Assembly: GCF_000346465.2 (NCBI RefSeq)
Contig: NC_034013.1
Coordinates: 2,774,150 to 2,838,149 of the forward strand
DNA: 64,000 nt
Source: Prunus persica
Taxonomy: Eukaryota > Streptophyta > Magnoliopsida > Rosales > Rosaceae
Direction: 5' to 3'
Position numbers and translations under genes: made by a program. The notes below the pieces were generated by a model, which had not been told where the DNA came from, made no database searches, and was given only the letters and a program-made list of their open reading frames with translations. Positions 55,398 to 64,000 of this stretch are shown here, one piece after another. Each line of letters opens with the position of its first letter. Position 1 is the stretch's first letter.

Positions 55398-56735
55398 TGT
55401 TATATTCCTATTTAGATCGGTGCAGTAAATACAAAGTTATATTAGGTTTGATAGGAGTTTAAATTAGGTTATAGCTTGGGGCCCAAGACTTTATGAAATA
55501 AGGTAAGTCTTGAAGCCAATTAAAGGGGTCCTATTTATTTCCTTTTGCGAAAATCGTTGCTTGATGGGCTTAGAGTGTTAGTCAAGCCGGCCCTTGGTGA
55601 TGAGTAGTGACGACTTGACCTAGTCCTATAAGGGGTCGTTTGGTATGGAGGACTGTAATGGACTGGACTAAATAATAGTACTGTCTTGGATTGGCTTAAG
55701 TTGGATAACACTTGTACTGCGTTTGGTATATGTTGGACTAGTACTAGATTTTTTTATTTTTTGAATTTTTGAATTTTTAAAAATATATCAAAGTGGATTT
55801 AATATTATTTTTTTGACTTTCCTTCTCCCTCTCCGCATCTCAACACTTTCTCCTTCCTCCCACTTGCTTCTTCTTCTCCGCCCTCCTCCTCCTCCTCCTA
55901 TTCTTCTTCTCCATCCCATCTCCTTCACCTCTTCTTCTAATTATATTTTTCTCCTTGTTTTTTTTTCTGAAATTTTTTTTCTTTGTTTTTTTGTTTTTTC
56001 GAATTTTTTTTTCTCTGCTTCTTCTCAATCTACTTTGTCTTCTACTTCTCCCTTTGCTTGCGCTGTCGTCGTCGTCTCACAGTCGCCATCGTTGCACAGT
56101 CGTTGTCGTTCACAACCCATAGTTCAAGCAGCGAAGTCATTCTCTCATCGGTGCTCGTCGAAACTGATTGGAATTGGCTGCGTGTGCCTTTGATGGTCGG
56201 GGATTGGATCAGTTGCAGGCACTGGGATGGTAGGTGGTTGTGGATGTCGCTTGGGTGGTTGGAGGTTGTGGCTAGCGCTTGGGTGGTTGCAGGCGCTTTG
56301 GTTGTTGCAGGTGCTTGGGTCGGGACTGTCTAGTCCGCCCTTTCCAAGCGGGTCTCACTGAGACCACCTAAGGAGGTGTTTTTGGTGGGCCCAATATTAA
56401 CAGTCCCACTTAAAATTAGAACCAAGTGAAAACAAACATGAGATAAAAATTTGTGTAGTCCAATCCAAGCTTAGAAGGTGTAACAAACAAGCCCTAAAAG
56501 GTTAAGACCCTGCTCTCGTCAGACATGTTCTCTAACCCTAATCTCATTATAAAGAGAGAGTTGAAATAGTTTCTGAGAGAGAGCAGAAGTCTTAAGGTGT
56601 CCGTGTCTTTTGCTTGTGCTGCTGCAATTGGATGAATTTAGAGATCGTGTATTCAACGAAGATGATGCCATGCATGTCTTTTATGTATTTCAGGTTGTGT
56701 GAAAGATCATGAACACATATAGAGAAAAGCTAACA
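55398..56735 (+). mobile_element. Copia-type LTR, interrupted by a PIF/Harbinger element
   Basis: Begins TGTTATATTCC and ends GCTAACA; a primer-binding site follows at once. Without the insertion at 55632-56494 (and one TAA) it is about 472 bp. The second LTR is not in the window and the internal region after the primer-binding site soon loses coding sense, so the element is truncated. The left border is inferred from the TGTTA/TAACA ends. Confidence 0.6.
55632..56494. mobile_element. PIF/Harbinger-type element, 863 bp, TAA target duplication
   Basis: Ends GGGGTCGTTTGGTA and (reverse complement) GGGCTTGTTTGTTA; TAA on both sides (55629-55631 and 56495-56497). The interior is CT-rich (55815-56000) without transposase. 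Its left terminus matches the right terminus of the capture element at 41070-50447 (ACTGTCTTGGATT, CTTAAG, GTTTGGTAT motifs in the same order), so the two are one family. Confidence 0.78.
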
Positions 56736-56737
56736 GT

Positions 56738-56750
56738 TGGTATCAGAGCA
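56738..56750 (+). other. Retrotransposon primer-binding site
   Basis: TGGTATCAGAGCA lies two bases after the LTR end at 56735, complementary to initiator methionine tRNA. Confidence 0.85.
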
Positions 56751-57759
56751 CATTGTTACTCACACACACTGAGATCGTTTTCAAGCATGCCTATTGCGAT
56801 TTCTTTATTTGTTGATGCCATGATTATTTTGGTTATGTTTAAAAGTTCGATGACAGATTAAACATGTTTCTAAATACTATGAATATTAAAGAATTTGGAA
56901 AAAGCATGTTTTAATTGTCTTCAAAACTTTAAACCCGTTTTTGACCTATCAAAAGACCTTAAAACCCTAAAAATGGCATTATATCACAGCATAGTTGTGA
57001 GTTCTGTTAGTTACACCCCTCCCCATTTGAAAAGGTTTTTTGGGTTAAAAACAGACACGGAAAACCCCTAAAACACTATTCACTGCATAAAATAGTATTC
57101 AGGGCAGTTTTGGGGTTTTTTCTTTGATTGTGTTTTGTTTGGTTATTTTTGTGCCAGATAGGAATTTGCTTTTGTTATGAGAATCAACAAATTTTTCATA
57201 ACAAAACCAAACATAAATACTCAAACCCTAAAGAAATAACCAAAGTTGCATCATACCTGAATTGCTTGATAAGTTTCTTCAACAAATAGAATTTGTCTTG
57301 TAATTTGTTTAAGATGATACAAGATAACACGTAATTTGTTGTAAGCTATAAGTAATCTCTTGCCACAAAGGTGTGATACTTAATTAAGGAAGCTTGCATA
57401 TGTTATTTGTTAGTTTTGTGGATTAATGTTAAACTGAAAAACTGTTTTCTCTTAACAAATTGAGAATTGGTTTCTTGGAAAGTACTTATACTTTCTTTTG
57501 CAAATCCTTACAACATCGAATCCTTCCTCAATCAATTTCTCACAACTTGAAACACTCACTAGATAAAACTTCAAAAGATGAAAGTTTGATTTTTTAAAGT
57601 TATTCTTGGAATGAATGAGATCGATTATGATCTCACTCATGATTGTATTTAATTCAAGCTAGCTATTTCGTTTATGTATCTTATAATATGACTCCAAAAG
57701 CTTAGAAAAAAGGAGAAGCATTTGGCTTTTAATAGGTGTCACTCGTGTCAACTTCAATC
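56751..57759. other. Internal remnant after the primer-binding site; no coding frame
   Basis: AT-rich sequence with no recognisable gag or pol motif. It is probably leader of the truncated LTR element. Confidence 0.4.
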
Positions 57760-58133
57760 ATGGGAATCAATGTTATAGGATCTGGTTCAGCGTTCTCAAT
57801 CACATCCACAATATCCCCTTCTTCTTCAAAAGTAAAAGCTTCATTCCTAGTAGCATTCTCCTCATACTCTATGAACTTTGCACAACCAGTCTCAATAATT
57901 CAGGTACCATAATTTGAACAGCAAAATCTAAAGCCTTTTGACCTTGTGGGATAATCTATAAAATGACAGCTAATCATTTTAGGATCGAGCTTCTTCTCTT
58001 GAGGGTTATAGATTCTAGCTTCAGCCTTACAACCCTATACATGAAGATGTCGTAGCCTAGGCTTTCTAGTAGTCTAAATTTTGAAAGGTGTCTTAGGCAC
58101 AGACTTGCTAGGCACTCTATTAAGTATGTAGTT
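57760..58133 (-). pseudogene. Decayed Copia integrase C-terminal fragment
   Basis: The minus strand reads NYILNRVPSKSVPKTPFKI, stop, then RKPRLRHLHV, stop, EARIYNPQEKKLDPKMIS and FIDYPTRSKGF, and later FIEYEENATRNEAFTFEEEG. This is the integrase end and the linker before reverse transcriptase of Copia elements. It has several stops. Its strand is opposite to the LTR and primer-binding site at 55398-56750, so it comes from a different element or an inverted piece. Confidence 0.82.
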
Positions 58134-59424
58134 TGATATTTTGATCTCTTCTCCCCATAGGAAACATAACACAAGAACAATCCCTGTGTTCTTGGCTCTT
58201 GTGTGTGGTTAGCTTGAGAGTGACTTGGGTGTAATTGGGATTTGGGCTGTGAGTTCAACTGTGTAATTTGTAGGAAAGGTGAGAAGGTTAATCTCCTTTA
58301 GTTGTAATCTTTTTTGGGATACTAGTGGAATTTCTCGCTGTCTTCAAATTGGATGTAGGCTACACAGGCTAAACCATTATAAATCCTTGGTGTCGTTTGG
58401 ATTTCTGTATTTAATATTTTGCTCTTGTTATTTCAATGGTTTCATGTCTACCATCCAGTGCAATCCACTTCTGCCGCGCACAACACACACATTGACACAT
58501 CTCCACAATTCAAATAATAGTATATTCCCTAATTGGTTTTAAGCATATAAAAAACAAGGTAGAATGATAGATATCCATGAGATGATGCAGAACTGCGCAT
58601 ATGCTTAACTGAATCATTTTATACAGGTGAATTAAGGGAATGTAAATATTGTATTATCTCAATCTTTGTTGCATTTAATTTTATGCTGTCCCTGACATAA
58701 AAAAATATTATAACTTTAAATTCTTCTCAAGTCTTGTTTTTTTTTTGTTTTTTTTAATGTTTAATTGTTTTTCTGATGATGGTGAAGGTTATAATTCTGG
58801 CCTTGTGGTTGCTAGTGGAGGACCAGACCTCACAATCTGTTGGAATTTTTAAAGGTTTTAAAAAATTTACAGTTTCGATTTGTTTAATTATTTTGGTTGT
58901 TTTATTTTATTTATTATAGAGGTTATAAATATTTAATTTTTTGGTATTGTTTCTACTATTAAATGCCTTAATTTTCTGATTTAATGTGGTGAATGTTACA
59001 TGTTCTTGGATGCCTATAAAGGCCACTCCTCCTTCACATTTGATATACGATTAGAATATCACATACCACAATCACCACCACATTCTGATTATCTACTCTT
59101 CTATCTTTTATACTTTCTCTACTTATATTATTATTTTTGGGCAATGGTTATGTGACTTGGAGACATATCCGTTTATGAACGTGCTCATAGCGGATCTTGA
59201 ACTTGTGTATTAGGGGTTTTATTTTGGAGTCTTGTAGACCGTCAGTACTTGCACGTAGGGATGCTACAAAGATTTTAGGACAACGTCTTTAACATGCTTC
59301 ACCATACCAAGCTCACTTTCTTACTTATAATTTATTTTGCTTTTACTTACCTATCAATTTATTTTTCTTCACTTTCATTGTAGCTTTCCAATTTGTTTAT
59401 ATGTTATTTATAATATAAGGATTT
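58134..59424. other. Intergenic, possibly retrotransposon-derived
   Basis: No coding frame recognised. TGCCTATAAAGGCC (about 59010) is a TATA-like site followed by an LTR-leader-like stretch, and TGTTGGAATTTTTAAAGG (about 58838) could be an LTR start, but no second copy or target duplication is visible. Confidence 0.4.
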
Positions 59425-59763
59425 GGGTATTCTGCTAAATTGCCCCCTGACCTTGTACATAATTCTCAATTTACCCCCTGACTTTTTTTTTAGCGAATTA
59501 AAGGCTCGAATTAAATTTTATTATCAATGTTCCCCCCACCGTCAAAATTCGAACATTTCATCCATTAGTCCGTCTATTTGACCCACGTTGACGCTTGATT
59601 GAGGGTTATTTTCGTCATTAGGCGCGGATTGAATTAGCAACCTCTCCTCTCTCATACACTTCGCACTTCTCTTTCACATTGGTAGGGTAGGGTTAGAAAG
59701 GGACCGGAATTTGGGCGGGAAAAAGGACGAAATCGAAGGTTGGAATCGAACGAAATTGAAGGT

Positions 59764-59767
<4 letters not shown>

Positions 59768-59843
<76 letters not shown>
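59768..59843. repeat. (GA)n microsatellite, about 76 bp
   Basis: An almost perfect GA run ending GATAGATAGAGA, directly before the ATG of the GRF gene, thus in its probable 5' UTR. Confidence 0.92.
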
Positions 59844-59847
<4 letters not shown>

Positions 59848-59852
59848 TAGAG

Positions 59853-60167
59853 ATGAGGACGAACGCACACAGAGGGAGTTCAGAGTTGGAAGATGGCAAT
59901 CCATGGATGTTGCCATCACGGGTCTGCTACTGTGGGAAGGTTGCAAAAATTCAGACTTCGTGGACCTCTTCACATCCAGGACGAAGATTTTATGTTTGTG
60001 CGCAGGTGAGTTGAATTTTGAAGTTTGGGTTTCAAATTTGCAGTTTTGAATTTCCACCTTTTAAAACTGTGTGTTTGCAGAAACGTTGTCAAATGTGGGA
60101 GTGGGGTGACCCTGTTATGTGCAATAGATCTAAGCAAATAATTCCAAGGACTGTTGAGGAGAATTAA
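59853..60167 (+). CDS. Small GRF-type zinc-finger protein in the MULE, two exons
   Basis: Exon 1 59853-60005 and exon 2 60081-60167, GT-AG, frame kept, 79 aa. The finger reads CYCGKVAKIQTSWT, HPGRRFYVC, then KRCQMWEWGDPVMCNRSK: four cysteines in the GRF spacing with the eponymous GRRF. GRF fingers bind single-stranded nucleic acid. After KQIIP the frame ends quickly (TAA). The next frame continues GLLRRINSLEAEKKK to a stop near 60220, which looks like the family's usual coiled tail, so a one-base indel near 60152 has probably truncated this copy. It is convergent to the transposase gene, 580 bp away. The role in transposition is unknown. Confidence 0.78.
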
Positions 60168-60747
60168 CAGTTTGGAAGCAGAAAAAAAGAAAGGGAATTC
60201 GAAGCTGAAAAACCCATGATTTTGGGTGTCATTGTGCATGTTTGGGGTTATTTTGTGCTTGATTTTGAATGAAGATAAAGGCACAAATGAGCAGCTGTAG
60301 AAATAGATGGGTAGTTGGCATTTTGTAAGGGCTAGAAAAGGATGAGTGCTTGGCATTTTGTAATGGTTAGAAAGATGGGTAATTGGCAATTTGTAATGGT
60401 GAGAAAGAGATGGATGATTGACTTTTTGTAAGGGTAAGAAATGGTGTGTAATTGACAATGTAAGAACTGTTTTGGTGAATGAAAATGCAAGCTGTCATTT
60501 TGACCATTGAAATAGTAACTATCACACCAAATGAACTGCACTTCAAAGGCCAAAATATACAACATTTGAATTCACATGTGATTACATAAAAGCTTGTCCA
60601 AATTCAGTTTCAAAAATACATCTTCATCCATTCACTTCATATCAAAATCAGTTCAACAATATACTAGCAAATAGATTACAAACCAAGATGATCTAGAACA
60701 CCAAAATAAACATAACAACTCTTGAACCATTCACTTCAAATTGCTGA

Positions 60748-63700
60748 CTAAACTCTCCATGGCCTTATTCGTTTTGCTGGAGATTTTAACCTAGGCCTTT
60801 TTGGAGAAGTTACCATAGGTTGAGGTTGTGAACTTGAACCTTGATGAGCTTGTGAACTTTGGGCAGGTTGTGGAGGAGCTTGTGACCTTGGGGCAGGTTG
60901 TGAAGGACCTTGTGAATGTGGGACAGATTGTGAAGGAGCTTGTTTACTTAGGGCAGGTCCTGAAGGAGCTTGTGAACTTGGGGCAGGTCCTGAAGGAGCT
61001 TGTGAACTTTGGCCAGCTTGTGAATCAGCAAATAGATTGGTCTTCCTTATGACATAGGGGGCCTGAGCTCCTATTTTCACCTGTTCCAAGCATAGATCCC
61101 TTAAGCCTTCAATAATGCAATGATTGATTCAAAGCACACCACAATAATCCAAGTACTTACATTAAACTTTGGTCTGGCCTGAGTTTGTTGTTGTTCACTG
61201 ACAACACCTCTGCCTCTCTTAACACCTCTGACAGTTGTTGTTCCACTTGCAGTTGTTCCACTTGCATTGACACTTGTAGTATCAACATCTCCATTACCAG
61301 TTGTAGCTCCTTTTCCCTTTGCACCTATTCCCCTCACAGCTCCTCTTCCCCTTCTACCGCATCTTGCTCTACCTCTAGGTTGCCCCTTCATTGTCAAGAA
61401 CAACAAATCACATGTTAATATAGTAAAAACAGTCCAATCACATATTAACATAGCCATTTTCAACAAAAAGAAATATGTAAACAAACAAATTAAGAACAAT
61501 TATAACCTGTCCAAGTTGGGGACAGCCAGCAAAATTGTGACCTTCTTGTCCACAGTTGCGGCATGTCATTACAATGCCATACCTTTTAAGTTTTGTTGCC
61601 CCTTTTGGTATTTCATCAGCTTCTCTATTTCTGCTAAGTTTGGGCCTTCCTGGTTGGATGTGATAAACAGGTGGCTTGATAGGTACATGCCCTGTTTTTC
61701 TCCAATATGCTTGACTAGGCATTGGAGATATATAGCCCTCATAAGCCCTATCATATGCCGGCCTTTTGTAAAGTGCATGCACAAAATCCAGAGGGCTGTG
61801 CTCACTCTTTGCTATTGAAGCCAAGGCATGTGGACAAGGAATTCCACTTAAGTCCCATTTTCTGCAGGTACATGTATGCCTTTCTAAATCCACAACAAAC
61901 ATAGCTCCCAACATGCTATTAACTTGATACTTCCCCCCACCAGCATACGAAGCTATGCAGTGGCCACTTTCAATTGAATTCTTCTCCACAATACCAAATA
62001 TTCTTGGACCAACCTCATGGGGCCACACTGTCTCTCTAAGTCTAGCCATTCTAAGCATCAAGTAGGTTCTAATTCTCTCCAAAAGAGTAACAATGGGCTT
62101 ATCTCTTGGTTCTAGAATTGCAGCATTAAAACACTCACACAAGTTGTTTAGAAGTATATCACACTTTGGGACTGTACTAAAGTGTGATCTACTCCAATGA
62201 GCAGCTGGTCTCTCCTGAACCCACTTATAAGCTGCCTGAGATTGACTCAACATCTGCTCCATTTCAGCTTCAAATACAGGTATTGTTGTTGCTCTAGCTG
62301 CTGCCCACAACCTCTGCTTGAAAGCTGCACCAGTATAGCCTGCAAGCTTGAAATTATTGTGCAAGTGCCTCACACAATGCCTGTGCTCAGCATTGGGCAT
62401 CAAAGCATGAAGGGCATTCCCCAAACCCTTTTGCTTATCAGTAATGAAAACCCATCCATTGCCATTTTCAATACCTACATCTTGAAAGAATATGTCAAAG
62501 AACCAACCCCAAGTCTCTGTATTTTCAACTTCAACAACCGCAAAAGCAATTGGATACATCCCATTATTTCCATCAATCCCAACTGCACTTAGAATCTGTC
62601 CTGGATGAGAACCCTTAACATGGCACCCATCAAAACCCACCACTGGTCTACATCCTTCCACAAATCCCTTTTTAAGTGCTCCAAAACATACATAAATCCT
62701 CTTGAAAATAGGATTCTCACCTTGCAATTCAGTTTTCACAATAACAGTACTTCCAGGGTTATTGCTCTTTAACTCTTCACAATAATCCCACAACTTACCA
62801 TATTGCTCTTCAATACTACCTAGAATTCTCTTTTTTGCAAAACTCTTGGCGTTATAAACTTGAGCCTCAGTTACATCTATGGCATAATGTTTCCTTAATA
62901 ACTTCATGAAATCTGTCACTTTCATATTGGGATTATCTCTTAACTCCTCATCAAACCTCTTAGACAGCCATGATGAAGTGGCATACTTGGTTCTTTGCCT
63001 CCTTCCACATGTATGCCTTGGAACATATGTCTTAATCCTTGTACTTGGACCTTTCCCCACATGAGAAGCATATAGCATCCAAGGACATGGAACCTTTTGT
63101 TTTTTATCTCCTTCACATTTGAGCCTCACCCTATTCGAATCATTCCTCACCCACTTCAATGGCCTTGCACATGAAACTGCATAATACCTTATTGCTTCTT
63201 TACACTGCTCCATGTTGGTAAATTCCATTCCCAAATGAAATGTTGGCTTCAGCAAATCAGATTCTCTTCTAAACTGCTTAAATCTAGGAGCTTTTCTTCT
63301 GCGGCTACGGTTTTTCACACCTTCACCCTCATCAGATTCTTCATCAAGACTTACAAGATCGTCGGTATTGTAGTCTTCACTGTCAACCTCACCAGGTTCT
63401 TCATTGTATTCATCATTTTCTTCATCAACTACATGTTTATCAAACAAGTTATCATCCTCTTCCAAGACTGTCTTCAACCCTTCTTCATCTGAATGCTCGA
63501 ACTCGGAGTCAATCAACTCAATGTCTGTCTCACTATCATCATCTTCAGCCTCTTCTACACTATCATCATCTTCACTATCATCTGCCTCATTATCTCCCTC
63601 CTTATGTACCTCATCATAACCATCATCATCTAAATCAACATCCACTTCTACAAACTGGTTCCCTAACTCACCAACATCAGTTTCAGTTTCAACTTCTACT

Positions 63701-63935
63701 TCCAACCCCAATTGTGGAGTAGATGCAGATGCATGGCTCTCTGGGAAATGCGGTTGATTCTTATATGAGAGATATAAAGGTTGAACTCTAGAAGTAGGTG
63801 TATATACTCCACAAACTCAACTACATGGGCATCTACTTCAATTGGAACAAACCCCCTTCTTTTGTTCCAGTAGTGGTACTGTATTTTTTTATGGTCATAT
63901 CCTAGAGAGATAGCAACATCAAACAGGTCAAGCAT
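60748..63935 (-). pseudogene. MuDR-type MULE transposase with SWIM and CCHC zinc fingers, frameshifted near the N-terminus
   Basis: Minus-strand exons: main exon to 61507, then 61385-61161 and 61080-60748, GT-AG and in frame. The DDE residues lie in VGFDGCHVKG, FITDKQKG and NNLCECFNA. A SWIM finger CTCRKWDLSGIPCPHALA follows, then a CCHC knuckle CRNCGQEGHNFAGC, a Gly/Arg-rich segment, and a tail of ten-residue SQAP-type repeats. An acidic stretch precedes the MuDR DNA-binding region (LLKPTFHLGMEF). Upstream of about 63775 the protein continues in another frame (LFDVAISLGYDHKKIQYHYW), the usual MULE N-terminus, so one indel disrupts the copy unless it is an assembly error. The start lies in or beyond the N gap. 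No ATG is seen in the main frame. Confidence 0.88.
60822..61030. repeat. 30-bp coding minisatellite, about 7 units
   Basis: Unit like GGAGCTTGTGAACTTGGGGC + AGGTCCTGAA on the plus strand. It encodes Ser-Ser-Gln-Ala-Pro-Ser-Gly-Pro-Ala-type decapeptides in the transposase tail on the minus strand. Confidence 0.85.
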
Positions 63936-63958
63936 TGACAGGTGGTCAGCATTACAGT

Positions 63959-64000
63959 NNNNNNNNNNNNNNNNNNNNNNNNNNNNNNNNNNNNNNNNNN
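63959..64000. other. Assembly gap (Ns)
   Basis: Undetermined bases to the end of the window; the true gap size is unknown. Confidence 0.99.

Larger units (their letters stand above)
59425..63958. mobile_element. MULE (Mutator-like element), left part; continues beyond the window
   Basis: GGGTATTCTGCTAAATTGCC with a nearby CAATTTACCCCCTGAC is a typical plant MULE terminus. Inside lie a GRF zinc-finger gene (59853-60167, plus) and a MuDR-type transposase gene (60748 to beyond 63935, minus), pointing at each other. The right terminus and target duplication are outside the window, behind an assembly gap, so the element border at left is provisional. Confidence 0.7.

Noticed and set aside
55398..58133. 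One Copia element joining the LTR at 55398 with the integrase piece at 57760-58133
   Set aside because: The primer-binding site is on the plus strand but the integrase reads on the minus strand, so they cannot be one unrearranged element.
59652..59870. Ser-Leu-rich frames across the GA microsatellite
   Set aside because: Dinucleotide repeats give Ser-Leu or Arg-Glu repeats in every frame.
1..64000. CRISPR arrays, operons, rRNA genes and complete tRNA genes
   Set aside because: None seen. The tandem repeats lack spacer structure, and the only tRNA-like sequence is the SINE-like piece at 16036-16135.

Overview
This is plant nuclear DNA. It has long AT-rich intergenic space, multi-exon genes with short GT-AG introns (one GC-AG), MITEs, Copia, MULE, hAT and PIF/Harbinger elements, and CC-NBS-LRR resistance genes. 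The style fits a woody eudicot, possibly Rosaceae; that assignment is an impression, not a proof. The window ends in an assembly gap (Ns from 63959).

Layout. 1-6.8 kb: simple repeats, a MITE, a decayed GRF zinc-finger gene, and a solo LTR (4194-5648) sitting inside a PIF/Harbinger transposase remnant. 6.85-10.3 kb: UTP23 (minus strand, 5 coding exons), a ribosome-biogenesis gene with a telo-box promoter. 10.3-14.2 kb: intergenic with two MITEs. 14.3-23.1 kb: a DEAD-box RNA helicase of the RH5/STRS1 (Dbp3) type in 13 exons. UTP23 and RH5 both belong to nucleolar rRNA-processing families.

23.7-55.3 kb: three nearly identical RPM1-like CC-NBS-LRR genes (NLR1 25839-28673, NLR2 35251-38085, NLR3 51180-54023) in tandem. 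Each has its own TATA box and shared flanks. Their 5' regions have become transposon traps. A MULE-type MITE predates the duplication. In the NLR2 unit it holds a hAT element (30548-34028) that itself holds a second hAT element (31014-33583) carrying a captured IQ67-domain exon. In the NLR3 unit a 9.4-kb terminal-inverted-repeat element (about 41070-50447) splits the 5' region. It carries pieces of at least four host genes, all on the minus strand: a calmodulin-like gene, a long-chain acyl-CoA synthetase, an unrecognised gene and a glycine-rich RRM protein. It was later hit by a young Copia element (44314-49247).

55.4-64 kb: a Copia-type LTR with primer-binding site whose TATA box is split by a PIF/Harbinger element, a decayed Copia integrase piece on the other strand, and a MULE from about 59425 that runs out of the window. 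The MULE has a large MuDR-type transposase gene (minus strand) and, convergent to it, a small two-exon GRF zinc-finger gene (plus strand).

The most unusual structures are the multi-gene capture element upstream of NLR3, the captured IQD exon with intact splice sites upstream of NLR2, and the two-gene MULE with a GRF zinc-finger partner. All exon coordinates were derived by eye from splice motifs and reading-frame continuity.
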